The notes under the pieces are model-generated. The model searched no databases, had not been told where the DNA came from, and was given only the letters and a program-made list of their open reading frames with translations. This document shows positions 1-13,600 of a DNA stretch of 64,000 bases, in pieces; within the stretch, counting starts at the first letter, position 1, and every line of letters begins with the position of its first letter. The stretch covers positions 24,582,856-24,646,855 of the forward strand of contig NC_050470.1 in NCBI RefSeq assembly GCF_013373865.1, in the 5' to 3' direction. The position numbers were made by a program, and so were the translations under genes. Source of the stretch: Monomorium pharaonis. Lineage: Eukaryota > Arthropoda > Insecta > Hymenoptera > Formicidae.

Positions 1-1647
1 AAATTTTATCGGTACCGAGTAAAGTGAAAATCTTTTTTTTTATTTTTACCGCGATAATCATTGTTAAAATATACCAGATGATCTAGATCGCAAATTAAAT
101 TGAGATCCGCACTTAAAACAATTAAAGTTATAAGAGATATCATTAATATCCTTCCACTTTTCAAATCATTTATAAATAATTTACATAAAAAAGTTTTATA
201 CACGCGTGCAACGTTTTCCCTCGTTCCCATGTTGAATTATCTTATGTTTGTACACAACAAGTGAATGGCGGCTAGAACAGAGTTATATGATTACAAAACC
301 AATCCGCTACAGCATATCCGCATATTCTTCCCTGGAAAATGTAAACGGCGCATTGGCAGTTAATGATACGCGTGTTATAACGCAGTACGCTGGCTTAGAT
401 TTCACTAGGTGTTGTGCTTTCTGCTGGCTGGTTACGTATTGAAAAATAAAATTCTCACAAGTTGCTACACCGAACGCAACTTTGTAAAGATATCAAAAGA
501 ATCAAGGATACAGAAATTATAAACCAAAAACCTGAATATTTAACGAACGACGAAGCTCGTTTAAATTCAAAGTCTGTTGTTTAAACAGCCGCATGAAGAT
601 CACACCTGGTCCAAAGACATACAAGCCTTAAGCTTATTAATTAAGTAAATATGTTACATAACAAATGTTTCTTTAAAATATGGATTTTTTAATTTTTGAC
701 TTTTGAAAATTATCGTTTTACAACACATCTCAATTTATAATTACTTATAAATTAAAATGAAAGCATTTAAGTAAACAAAATCTCACGAGCACTTGCGGAT
801 AAAAAATGTATTTAATAATTTTTTTTTCTAAGATCTAAGATTCAGAAAATAGGTGCTTAAAATTATTTAAAGATCCGTAACACGTAGATACAAGCAAAAT
901 ATAAACAGAAGAAAAGTTATTCAAGTACACGTAATCGATTGATGAATTGATGAATCACAAAGAATGATAAAGAAAAACGTTTTAAGCTGTAAACAGTGAA
1001 CGAATTGCCCAATCATTTTCCTCGATCTGACTTACCTTCTCGAGAATGCCCGATTGTGAGTAATCTGTTTGCTGATTGCTTTGGCTCCACCACTGCTTAC
1101 ATTTTTTTTTTCTTACGCGCTTGCACCTCGGCAATCTGTAAATGTACAAGAAACGGAAAGTATTCTTGACTTAATACAACGAGACGGGCAATCGGACGTC
1201 GTAAACGATCCGTAAATTTATAAGCCCAATAAAACGCGTTTTGCAAGAGTCGCGAGGTTCAGCTTTTAAGCAGCTTCGTCCACTTCGTCGTCGTATTTCG
1301 GTGAGGCTAAACAACCTGCAAATACATACCTTACACCACGACATTGTAATGCGGTACCATCATCGCCAGGCCCGAAGTGTTAATCGGCCATCGCGAGCAA
1401 CACATTCAGACATCCGGTCATTGACTCGAATTCCCTCTGAAAATATCGGATGTGATGGAGGGAGAGAAGGAGAGAAGGAAGAGGGAGACGGAGAGTTACA
1501 GGAGAGAACAGAGAGAGAAAGAAAGAAAGAAATGAGGGTCGCGTGGGGTTATTAGCGCGAGAGATGAATCAGCGCGGGCACGCGGACAAGACAAAACGAG
1601 CGACCGTACGTCCTTCGAACTCGTCGGAATTTCCTTGAGACTGGACG

Positions 1648-1684
1648 AGAGCGAGCGAGCGAGCGAGCGAGCGAACGAGCGAGC
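1648..1684. repeat. GAGC tetranucleotide microsatellite
   Basis: About nine copies of a GAGC/GCGA unit with one interruption, inside a GC-rich island. Confidence 0.9.
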
Positions 1685-4376
1685 TAACTCGCTCCGCCGT
1701 GCCGTGCTATGGTTTCCTACTACGTTTCACGCAGATGAGTCAGTCAGTCGGCATGATTCCGCGGGTTATTCGTGGCGGGAGCGGAGACAGCGTGTAGCTT
1801 CGTTCCCCGCGCCACGTCGTCGTCGTCGTCCGTCAGCCCAAAATAAGGCCCGCGGCCGAATCCACGAGTGGATCCACGGACGTCGTCTCTGCCAAGTCGG
1901 ATTCACCCTCGGACGCGCCCTATCTTTTCAACCCACGATTTCACGGCCTGTAGCGATGCCGCCATTAGTCAAATTGCCCGTGAAGTCGTGGAAAATCATT
2001 GATTGAGTCTCCCCGTGCCGGGCCCAAATTACTATCGACACGATCCGCTTGTAATTTTATCCGGGCACTCTCTTTGTCCGTTCGCAGCGAAGCGTCAATT
2101 GGGTACGCTGAGAAAATATTGATTGCATTGACAAAACATATACAGTTAAATGCGCGAAACTAATTATAAGTGGAATTTCTAATTAATAGCACTTGAAGTT
2201 TTATAAGAGAATTGATTGATTTTACTATAATCCGATAATTCCAGAAGATTGTCTTCTGACTTGTCCGTTCTTGAACAGACGTACTGTGGTCGCGAAATTA
2301 CTATTAATTGAAAATTAATGCAACAAGACTTTTTTCAGTGCCATTTGCGCATGAAGGAGAATTTATTCTGATTTTATTTGCCGTAATGCCTACAATTGGC
2401 GATTAGGTGACGTCAGTCCTTTTACGGTGGTTAAAGTTCTTGAAAGTGTAGTACTTCCCGAATTCAGACGACTAATTGCAAACACGTATGATTAGTCATA
2501 GTGATCATCAGTAGGTCTTAGTCCGATGCGCCAATGACAATATCAGTTGCGTCATGCTCTGTGGAAATTCGCAGAAAAATACATCGCATAAATCTGGAAT
2601 TTACTGATGATTAAAAACAAAGACTAATAACGTTCTACTTTGGAATATAAAGCTTGTTCTTGAAGGCCAAGATTCATACATAAGGATTCTGGAGAAGGAA
2701 TCTACAAATGCACGGATAAGGGTAGTCTAAAATTTTGAAGGATCTGGATGTAACAAAGATGTTAGAACTTTTCGATTCTCCGAGGAAATTTAAAATCTAA
2801 TGAGATTAAAACGTAACTAATTACGTTCAAAAAATATTCAAACACCTTATCGAGATGTTCCGAGAAATATTGATAATAACTTTAGGATTTAACTCGATTT
2901 ATGTTTATTCAAAACCATGGATTTTTATTCTAAAAAGTATTATAAAACATTCTCTCTTTGCGCATCGAATTTTTTCTAATAAACTAAAATTTTATTAACT
3001 TCTCTTGGCTAATTGTAAGCAATTTTCTCGTAGACTTTTTCTTGAATAGGACACTCAGGATGCTCTAGATTACCCGCGTTTCCTCTATGTAGTTGTTCTG
3101 GAAGGAAGCAAAACCAAGATGTTCAAGGGAAGCACAAAGAAAAACCTCGGACATCCTGTGCTTACGATAAGACATTTATGAATTGAAAAATTCATATTAC
3201 ATTGACTAGACAAATTGCAGTACCTATTTACTAGCTTTATATAAAATACTTCTGTACCACTATATTTAATAATTTATCTACAACTTACTAATCGTTATAC
3301 ATAATACAATCTAATATACTCTAATTACTTTGAGTTCTTCGAATGGCAGAAATAAGACTTTGAAGATCGTCAGGCAGGACCTAACCCCCTCTCCATCCCC
3401 GAGACTTATCTTCCCATTTTAAATATTTTCTTTTTTACCGTCATAGATAACCCAGGTCATTACAAAAAAGATTGAGTTTGTACGCGGGATTCGTCATCCC
3501 GCTTAGACGTTGAAATTTCTACGGGGGGAACTTTACGCTTTTCCCTTTCGCCGTAACTCGTAACTCATACGTAGGAGAACCTTTAACAACAGTGCGCTTT
3601 ATGCAGAATCCGCCGGCGCCATCGGGAAGCGAAGGGTGCGAGGATCAATGGCGTTCGAAAGATAGTTAGTGACTGCGTTGATCGAACGCGGACGATACGG
3701 CAATCCGTAACTCAGGGTCGCAGTGCTCCGACAATGAGTCACACGCTCAACCGCATCGCTTGGGCGTCGATATCAACGACATTTACGAGCATATGTTCGA
3801 CACGCGTCCTTCCTTCCATTGGTCATCGAATGACGCGCGGCTGAAAACGATCGGAAAGGTTCGGGGGAGGCAAGAGGGGTGGTGACGTCTCGAAAAAACG
3901 TCGGTTTTTTTTTCTCCCGCGGGAGACGACTAATCGACTTCGAGTCTAATCCTCGGAGCAATGGTAATCGCGAAGGAGCCACACAGACAAGCACACACAC
4001 ACACGTCTGTGCATACACGTGCCTCCTCTTGCGCGTTTCTCCGCGCTGCTGCGAAAAAATAAAAAAACGCGTTTACGATCGCGTTAAGCGGGCTGTGCAC
4101 GCGTCTTGGCGCGTCCTTGCGCGGTGTGACGTGTGACATTCGCGAGCTGTTACTTTACTGTTCTGTTATACGCCTATGATATGCGTACGGGCACAGTATA
4201 TCACCACGTCGTCGCGTGCATACGCTTCCGATTTGATGTGTCTCGTATTGCATATCTATTGCATCGATATTGGCTCGCTCTTAGCCGCAACTACGTCGTA
4301 ATATGTTAAACACCGCTGATAAGAATGCGCGCGGAAGGAGGAAGAAAGATTCAAATCGCTGTTAAATAATTCTCAA

Positions 4377-4418
4377 GCACACACACACACACACACACAC
4401 ACGCACGCACACACACAT
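4377..4418. repeat. (CA)n microsatellite
   Basis: About 20 CA dinucleotides with two CG interruptions near the right end. Confidence 0.95.
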
Positions 4419-7199
4419 TCTTTTCCGAGTTTGCCATAAAAATATTCGATCGGCTTAGTCATTAATTAAACCTCCGGCTGACACGATTGCATAATAATTT
4501 GCAATGGAAAAATGCGTAGCATTCGACAAGACGGTAGCTGAGAAACCGAAGAACCGAAGTCCTCTGATCCGTAATCTGCACGGTTCTCTTAGAATCATAC
4601 GTTTCGTCGCGTTGTATAAGCGGTGTAGCGCGTTGTATACTGTAAACAAAATTTTTATTAAATACAATGAATCATGTTTATATCGCAATCTTCTCCCCGC
4701 TCTCTTTTTCTTTCTTGTGTATCTGCGTAGATACTACGCAGATCTTATCTTTGGACGAATTGCACGTCATTCCTGGTGGTATAATGAATTGGCACTCGCT
4801 TCACGCTCGCCGTATTTTAGTGCATAGTCGTGAAAACAAATGCGCAAGTTGGCGAGTGTCGGGTCTGTTAATTTTGTCATTGCACTTTCTCGCGTCTAAA
4901 ATAAATTTTCGCGAAATCCGCGATCGGTGACTCGAAAGGACCGACTAAGGTGCGGTAATTAGCGTCACGTATCCACTGTTTATTCTTAACAAGACTATAA
5001 AAAGACTGATCGTCCTTATTTTAAATTTTAAATGTCTGTACCTCAATATAGATTTAACAAATTAGCTTTTCTTTGCTATCTACTTATTTTTAATTTAGCT
5101 ACTTGTTAATTGATACGGATAGCTATCATATGTAATTATTTACTTAATAAAAGTTGATATATACAGATATAACTATTTATTTTTTAAATTAATATCGGTA
5201 GCTATTTATTTATTAAAATGTAAATAGATATAGATTTATTTAGAAACACTTGTATCTCATTGAACAATAAAAATTATAGATCAAGGCTAGCTAGATCAAC
5301 AAATCTTTATCAATGGGACGAAAATTGAATTTAATTTTAATAGTTTGTGCGAATCCAAGGCATTATGCCCGTAAGAGCTACATTGCATATTCAAAATTTA
5401 TTCTTAGCGAATAATTCACCGACGAGGAAAAGGAGAATATAGAAACGGATTAATCTTCTTGGTAATAGAATCACATGGCTATTACACGTGTTTTCCGGTT
5501 CTCGTTAAGCTACTCTAGGCATAAGAATCCGAGCATTTTGAAGGACTTGAAAGTCTGAAGAAAAATCCTAGTTCAAGTATCCTAAAATCCCGAGTGTCGA
5601 AAGGTACAATGATTTAAGGATCCAAGACCGTAAAAGTCAATTTACAAATGCAAGTATCTCTTCAGAAAACGGCTCGATAGGAAACATTTATGAAATCTTG
5701 CATAACATTAATGATTTTAAAATATAATTATGCATAATAGAATAACACAAATTGATCTACCATACATATGTATGCTTATAAATATAAATAATTAATTTTA
5801 AATTATAATCTAGAAATATTGTAGCATGAAGTACTACAGTCAGCATAACAAAGTTTCAAAATTTTTAAAGAATAAAATCGAATATAGATCATTATTTAGA
5901 TTTCAAGGATTTTTTTTCCATTTTTTTTTCAATTTTATTAAAAATGTTATCCTAACAAATTTTATTATTGTTATTCTATGGTGAATTAGTGCAAATTTTT
6001 GTCAATTTCTAATGTCACTATCGTTCTTACAATTCTGCTACAATTTGCCTGTCAAAGGGTACAGTTTTCACTTTTTTTATTTATACAAGTTTATTCGTCT
6101 GACATTGAGAAGGAGAACAAGACTCTAATGTGTAACTAGGGAAGAATGCCGGGATTCGCATACTTTTTCCAAGAGATCCCAGAATCTGGAATCATGAATC
6201 TAAATATAACACCATGTGTCACTTGCATGAAACGTATATATGCCGAAAAGGTTTACGAATTCCGCTCTGGAGCCGCGCGACGTCACTCGTATATACGCAA
6301 TGACGCGATCCTATGGATCCTTAATCACGCCGATCGCGATCTAGCGTCTCGCGAGAGACCTTGAAATCGCGATTAAAAAAAAAAGAAAGAAAGAACAGAA
6401 TGACGTTTCGTCGGAAGCATAATAAACGTTTCGCTCGAAGCGGTTAGTCATTAACATCGAAGGAATTTCCATGCGTAGATCTTTCGATGTTTAGACCCTT
6501 AGATCATTCGTTCCTGGAGTCTGAATCCGCAGGCTTAATCCAAACGGATCCTATTATCTGATTCAATCTGCGGCATTGAGATCTGTTGACGAGAATGCGT
6601 CGTAACTTTAAACATTTAAATCATTTATAGCGGAAGACATTTTTTTACGAATGAAAGAAATAGAAAGTGTAAAAAGTCTATAGAAAGAAATTTTGAAATT
6701 GGAAAAAATTGTGATTTTACGTACTTTACGATTCTGCTCCGACAAAAAGTTTACAAAAATTGTCATTAACATTTGTCCTTCTCATATGAGAAATACTGCT
6801 TTCGTAAAATTGAAGACATATAAAAAAGCCACGGAAAAATTGTGTGAAATTTTGGGGGAAAAAATGATTTTCTTTTTTTAAGTTAATGTCGCTTTTATTG
6901 TTGTTCTCTACGTTAAACGTTATAAGATTTCTTTCATTTAAGACATAAATAATTCATTAATAAAGTTTGCTGTCATCATCACAGTCATATATATAAAAAA
7001 AAAAACAGGTTTCTTTTTCAACTTTATCTTCCCGAAAAGGGGTTAAGAGGACCCAGTGCCTTATTATCACTGATTTTTTCCACATTAAAGAATTATTTTA
7101 AAATTAAAAAAAATTTAATTAAAAAAATTATTTTTAAAAAAGGAGAAACCTGTTTTTATCTCTCTGCAAAATAAAGAGTACCAGAGGAAAGAATTCAAA

Positions 7200-7594
7200 C
7201 GTTCGGCGCGAGCCACCCGGTATATCGGCGCATGAAAGAATCAACTGGCCACATCGCCGCGGCCGAGCACGGCACGCGTAAAGAATCGCCGTCACGTCGC
7301 GTACGCTCGGCAACGCTCGGGCCACGATGTACCAACGTCACGACGGCTACGGCGGCGGCCGGCCAATCGGCGCCCGGCGCGATGACTCATCCACGGCCGG
7401 GGCCTCATGTAAACTCTCTCGTGCCGTTTTACTCGCAGTCTCCCGCCAATCGTGGTGTCGGTCGCGCGTGGTCAGCGCTCTGACGTTACGATCCCCCGAG
7501 GATCCGTTTGAATTGTGTTGTCTGTGTCAAATGGTGCGGTGAGAGGTCTGCACACGGTCGGGAGAGAGTCCGCAGTCAGGATTTAATTTTAAAC
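7200..7594 (+). promoter_or_regulatory. candidate promoter and 5' UTR of the puckered-like phosphatase gene
   Basis: This GC-rich stretch lies directly upstream of the first predicted coding exon and ends in a short AT-rich leader before the ATG at 7595. It contains a canonical AP-1 heptamer at 7383-7389. No TATA box is evident, and TCAG-type initiator sequence occurs near 7575-7578. The transcription start is not determined from sequence alone. Confidence 0.5.
7383..7389 (+). promoter_or_regulatory. AP-1 (TRE) element TGACTCA
   Basis: This is an exact TGACTCA, the Jun/Fos consensus, 206 bp upstream of the proposed start codon. In Drosophila, puckered is a transcriptional target of JNK/AP-1 and its product switches JNK off. 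An AP-1 site here fits that feedback loop; binding itself is inference. Confidence 0.5.
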
Positions 7595-7664
7595 ATGAGG
7601 ATCAGGAAAGACGCGCCTTGCCTCGTGCTGCGGCTGGTGCCGCTCGAGAATCTCGATTCTTGGA
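7595..7664 (+). CDS. puc: puc-like exon 1 (candidate first coding exon)
   Basis: The exon starts with ATG in a good context (AAACATGAG) and encodes 23 codons plus one base, ending at a strong donor (TGGA|GTAAGT). The leftover base joins exon 2 in frame. The peptide has no recognised domain. The exon is supported only by phase, donor quality and position beside the promoter, so an alternative first exon is possible. Confidence 0.5.
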
Positions 7665-10600
7665 GTAAGTTGGAGTGATTGCTTTCCGTTGTGCTGCTTC
7701 ATGAGCTCTTTCGATGTATATGCATATATATATATATATATTTTTTTTTTAAATATTATATTGTAGAAGATGTTATTCCTCGCGCGCACTTACGCGCACA
7801 TGAGATCATCGCGTTGTTGTCGCAGTCGGGAAAGTCCCTCGGGCACTCGCGGTAAATAAAAACACGAAAGTAAAACGCGCCAGTGTCTGCGCTAAATGTC
7901 TTTCGCGGTTATTGATCGTTCGGTTGATTGAATTGAGCGACTTTTCTTTTTACTTAGTCATGTCGCATTCCTCATTGGTTCGTCAATTTGTTTCCTTGAT
8001 TGTTATTATTAAGCGATTATTATTTCGGCTTCGAATTCCTGAATCATCGTCACCGATGATGTCATACCTGACCCGGGGGAACGTAGACGTTATTCTGTCT
8101 CGGTCTTCCTATCGTAAAAGAAAATGTATCGGTTGATTTAGCAGATATTTTACAGGATGTCTCTCTCCGAAGTAGGGTATATACTAGTAAAAATCATTAT
8201 ATTTCTTGTATAACGATTGTATCTGTTGATAACAAAACCCGTATCTTAAATCTCAAGCGCGAAAGTTCAGGGACAAAATTCGCGGATTGATGATTTGAAA
8301 ATCTTGAGATTTCTGTCTTGATCGAATAGATCCTTAAATTCGGCTAAATTGTACGTATAAATCTTAAAAAATTATAGATAATCCTATCCTTTAATATTTA
8401 CACGAGAAATTTGGATTTAGATATCTATAGACACGTAATTCTTTAAATTCTTAGTCAAAGATGTTTGAAAAAAAAACACGATTATTCCGTATTACCTCTG
8501 TTTGAGAGGATTCCTCGTGTTTTTCCTTTTAACCTCATCTTTGACAAACAATTTAAAGAATTACGTAGCTAAGGATATACACAAGCGCGCGCACGCGCGC
8601 GTGTGTGTGTGTTTGTGTGTGGATAATAAATCAAATGATTTATGCTACGATACTACTAGTACCGCGTATTCCTCATAATTTTTCTAAATATTAAAAATAT
8701 GACATCACAATATTGGAAAGCTTAAAAAATTAATATAGTTAATAAAATTAATATAAAACTAAACGACAAGATTATGTAATTCTATAATATCTATAATTTT
8801 GTAATTTATGTAATTCTTTAAATTCTTTATTAAAGACGGTTGAAAGAAAAACGATAATTCCTTTTAGAATTCCTCTTAGACAGACGTAATGCGGAATTAT
8901 CATGTTTTTTTTCTTCTAATCATCTTTGACAAATTAGTGCGGTTTTCCTTAGGGAAAATTCAACGGCATAAGTCTTATTGTAGATATATTCAACGCTAAA
9001 AATGTGAGAAGACTTTTTCAAATTAGTTATTGAAATACATGATTAAAAACTACAAATTAAAGGATAAAATTACTGTATTTAAATATATATATATATATAA
9101 CTTATGGAAATAGTTTGTATTATTTAATTAATTTCTTACTCTAAATTTTATTATTAATCGCATAAATTTGTTTGCGCTATACACGTTGCAAAGAATTATT
9201 AATTATTGCTTCTGTTTATTACATTTCAAGAGTATTTTAGTAATTAATCTTTCTTTTTTTGTGTGCAAAAAAAATGATAGAAAAATATTATTTCCATTTC
9301 AATTTCAAATTGAAATTCTGCTGAAATTAACGAAGAATTTTGATTGATAAAGATTTTTCTATTATTGCACACAGCTCGATAATCATTAACACGTCGAGTC
9401 GGTCGCCTCCACTGTTCAATTTGATATTTAATACTGATAATTTTGCAATTTGTATTTCGATGACTCTTGCTTTCATCGAAATTCCTTGCGCCTTGCGAAA
9501 TTCCTTAGTTTTGCTTGCTCGTCCTTCCCTTTTCGACACGCTACGCAAGTGTAATCACAAAAATTCCCGGTATCAGCAAAAAGACTCGAATTCCGCAGCT
9601 GTAAACATTCTCGTTTCCGCGTATGAGATTCGACGCCGCTTCGAATCCTTGCCTAAGAAACGTGGTGTTTGAGTAACAGGATTTCTTCCATCGGGTGCGA
9701 CGACCGTTGCGCGATCACCGTGTAAATCGCACCACCGTCTCGATCGCGGCACCGACCTAAATAAAGTAACCCACATTCGGCTTTTCCGTAACGATCACAG
9801 ACGGCTCTCTCGCTTTGAACATTATAATCTCTCACAATGCCCGACTTCTCATCTGCACTTTTACAACAATGTAAATTTTTGCCTCACTTTTATGAAATAT
9901 ATCACCTACTGTGCTCTTTTATTACAATTGAAAACATAAATCACTAAAGATTTAATAATGTTTAGATTACGCTTATATTCGTATCGCGGGCTTCTTACTT
10001 TGAACATTTGAAATTTTATCGTAAAAAATTTTATATTAATTTTATATGTTAAGCTTTCTAATGTTATGTGATGCCGAACATCTTTAATATTTAGAGAAAT
10101 TACGCGGGGGAATTCGCGATATTAGTAACGTGTGACCATCGTAGCATGAGAGATAAATCGATGAAAGCTATGTGAAAACTGGATCAATGGAAGTCGCGGG
10201 TTTAAAAATTACATATGGGTCCTTTTAACTGATTATTTTCCGTGAATGGAATGTTTTATTGCCGACATAACTAATATCTCGTGACAGTCTTGACATTAAA
10301 GAGAGAAAAAAAAAATGAGAACAGGGAATTTTTATCAATGTTAATCAGCCTGTTTTTTTTTCCTCTCCAATGTCGGGAACTTTCGGTTTGAAATCGTCGC
10401 GCTATCACGCGACGAGAGCTGAATTTGAAATCGGAAAGGAGCGCTCTGCCAACGTTAGAATAATGATTGGCGACGACAGTTTGGGGTTGGTGGCCGCTTC
10501 GCGAGAGAGCCAACCGACGAACAACGTGGCGGGAGGGAGGGACGAGAGGGGCTGAGTCCGCCGGAGTGAGTCATCGTTGAGCCAGGCCAGGCCTTAGCAC

Positions 10601-13600
10601 AGCCGCAGGTCAGGAGAGGAAGACACTTTTAGCCCACATTTCTTCCTCGCCTTCTCTCTCCTTTTCACGGCGTTCCTTTATTTTTATCCGCCGCCGTTTA
10701 TTCTCGTCGTTCTCCCGTCGTTTCTCCCTTTCCGCCCGTTTTTTTCCGTGCCCTCGCCTCACCCCTCCTCCCCGTCCCACCGCGTTATGTCCCGCGCCTA
10801 CCCTCCCTTATCCGCGTCGCTCTGTCGCGAACCAGGGCCCCGATTCTTGAATTCATTCGCAAGAGAAACGTATTCGCAAATTCTGTTCTTACAGAAAAGT
10901 TGAAAATTTATTGGCTATTGTATGGCTTTCAACCAATAAACTTGCAACTTTTCTGTTAGAGCGGGTATTTGCGCATACGTTTTCTTGCGAATGAATTCAA
11001 GAATCGAGCCCCAGACGTCTTCAGACGATGGCATCACCCTCCGAGATTCATCTTGGATCTCGCTTATGCGACTCTTGTATACAATTGGGGTTTACGTAAG
11101 TCCGCGTACAGAGAGGATTCACGAAAGTCTGAACAGCTTTTTAAATTTTCTAGTAATACAAATAATACATATGTGCAGACATTTCGAAATCTCCTCAGGC
11201 TTTTGAGATCTCCTCGGTGTCTCAGAACACGAAAGACAAACTTGACTATTTTATTAACACTCCACGAAGGATAATGGATAAATAAAACGATTACACTATT
11301 AAAAAGTTTCATTAACCATGGTGTACAACAACCACAATCTTTCTTTTTTCCTTCGCATTTGTTGAATAGCAGAGAAGCAATTCGAATTCTGCTCGAATGC
11401 TTCGGTTGTTTGATCCCGAGATAATTAAATTTTGAATTTCTTTTTAGAGTCCGATCGTTTTTTTGTATCCTTGGATCCTCGTCTAGGCATTCCCAGAATG
11501 CCTTTGAAATGTGAGAACCTCAGGTTTCCAGGATCTTAGTGCGATCGACTGAATTTCTAAAGTCTTATATTCTGATTCTTAGCTCTAGGGGATAGTCACC
11601 CTAGGGTGAGATTTTTACTCTCGCCTCAGCGAGGATACGAGGCTTAGTCACAAATTTTCTTTTCATACCTCCTTTTTTTTCTTAACATTTTTTTGCAAAA
11701 TGTTGAGTAAATCCTCATACATATAATGATCTCAAATACTAATAAATTCCAATCAATAATACTCAATACGTAATTAATAATAGTGATTTTTAACTATGTT
11801 AATTGGATAAAAGTCACTTCGGATTATCATTTACGTAAATCTATTTTCGCATTTCTGATTTCTTAAAATATAGACGAGATACTTATGGCACGTGTTTGTA
11901 ATCCGGCAAACAATTAAGTACAATAAATTAATTTATCTAATCAATCATTCATTAAATATTCATCACGATTTACATATGTAGTTTTGAGTTAACGTGCTAC
12001 TTTTCAAATACACAAATATATGATTAAACTAGAACGTCAACGGGAGATAACGTCAAGTTGGCGATGTCAAGATTGATGTGGCGTGACATTTTTTTTATCA
12101 AAATGGAAAAACATCTATGTTCGCAAATATCCGGAGATGATCGGTGATCTATACGGCGATCTATGAGGAGCCTGCAAATAGAGAGTAAAACCGTCGCGCG
12201 AGTTATAATTATTTCGGAATACACGGAGCGTATATATCCGAGTTAATCAATAAGCTTGGCCTGGCGACGTTTCTCCCAGCATTTCTAACAGATATAGAAT
12301 CGTGACCGACCATGTACTCATTGCTTATCGACGGCAAGCGTTGTGTGTATGTTCCATATATACATTTGAACGCAACTACGGTTGTCTTCGTTCTTGTTAA
12401 TTCTCGCATTGCGCGAGAAACTTGAGAATCGAACTATTTTTTTGAAAACTCAATTTGAACAAAACTCAAAGATGTTCTCGAGGACGAGCTATTCGCGAGA
12501 TCAATATCCTGCAATAACTAAACAAAAAGAAAACTTAAAAAAAAGTTTATCGCTTCGACATTCCCCCCTGTTTTCTTTAAAGTTTGACACACGAGTTAGA
12601 ATTATTATTTTTGAAAATATTAATGAAAAACGTATCGACGACTTTACCATTAAGTAACCGTTAAATGTTTCAGGTGGACACCGGGAGTTTCACAGGCGGC
12701 ACCGAGAGCTGTGCGAGGACACGCTTCTGCCGAACGGAGCCGCCGCCGCCGCGGCCGCGGCCGCCGCCGTCGCCGATCCGACGGCGACGACGACGGTGAG
12801 CGGCTGCACGAGTCCTGGTCCAGGTTGCCCCGTGCTGAGCATCTCCGGCCCGCCGACCCCGCAGCCGGCCGACATCGACAACCACCCGGCGTCCCGCGTG
12901 CTGCCGTTCTTGTATCTCGGTAACGGCAGGGACGCCGCCGACCTGCAGCTACTGCGCGCCCTCGGCGCCACCCGGGTGCTGAACGTCACCTCCCAGCTGC
13001 CCGGCTACCACGAGGAGCGGGGTATCACGTACAGGCAGATACCCGCCTCGGATTCCGGCCATCAGAACCTTAAGCAGTACTTCGAGGAAGCGTTCGATTT
13101 CATCGGTGAGTGCGACGAGTTACTTGAAAATTTCCCTTCCCTTTCGCACCGTGTCGAAAAGGATCAAGGATTCAATGATCAAAGTGATGAAAATTGGTTT
13201 GTGATCTTTTAACAAATTTATTATAGTAATTTTCTTTAGATTTCCCGTGACCGTTGTAATATGTAAATGATTTAATCGATCAATTTGCTTTCCCCTTTCA
13301 TCCCCTTCAAATATGTCGTACATGTTATAATTAATACATATACGTTAATTATCATCGATAGTTCTAATGTCAAACAGAAATCACAAACATAAATCATTAT
13401 TTTTAGGGCAATTATAAGTATCTTAGATTATAGAGTGGCAAACTCTTCGTTCAAAATTTGATTGAAGAACATTATTGAGAAAACTGCTTGACGTGCTCAG
13501 GCCTAATTGTGCAGTAAACATTTCCTTTCCCTTGTACGGAATTTCATACAGCTTCGGATAATTCAGAGTCGAAACGGCTAATCTTCGATCCCCGATATCG

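Larger units (their letters stand above)
1..7200. other. noncoding upstream region with GC-rich islands
   Basis: I see no supportable coding exon here. Two GC-rich, CpG-containing islands stand out from AT-rich DNA, at about 1440-2010 and 3600-4150. They look like promoter or 5' UTR sequence of the downstream phosphatase gene or of a gene off the left edge. Each holds a TGAGTCA element (1736-1742 and 3735-3741). The open frames here are short and show no family resemblance. The rest is AT-rich and featureless. Confidence 0.5.
7665..12673 (+). other. puc-like intron 1
   Basis: A 5 kb AT-rich intron. It contains two related foldback elements (8434-8566, 8810-8936), a GC-rich island with an AP-1 site (about 10380-10620; TGAGTCA at 10567-10573), a pyrimidine-rich tract (10640-10800) and a 175-bp MITE (10836-11010). 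Open frames at 9340-9835 and 12024-12657 have no family resemblance. The acceptor is TTTCAG at 12668-12673. Confidence 0.55.

Noticed and set aside
7232..7542. Plus-strand frames of 71-83 codons upstream of the puc-like start
   Set aside because: They lie in the GC-rich promoter region, do not join exon 2, and have no domain.
12670..12989. Minus-strand frames rich in Arg and Ala opposite puc-like exon 2
   Set aside because: Shadow of the GC-rich coding strand, whose product is a clear phosphatase.
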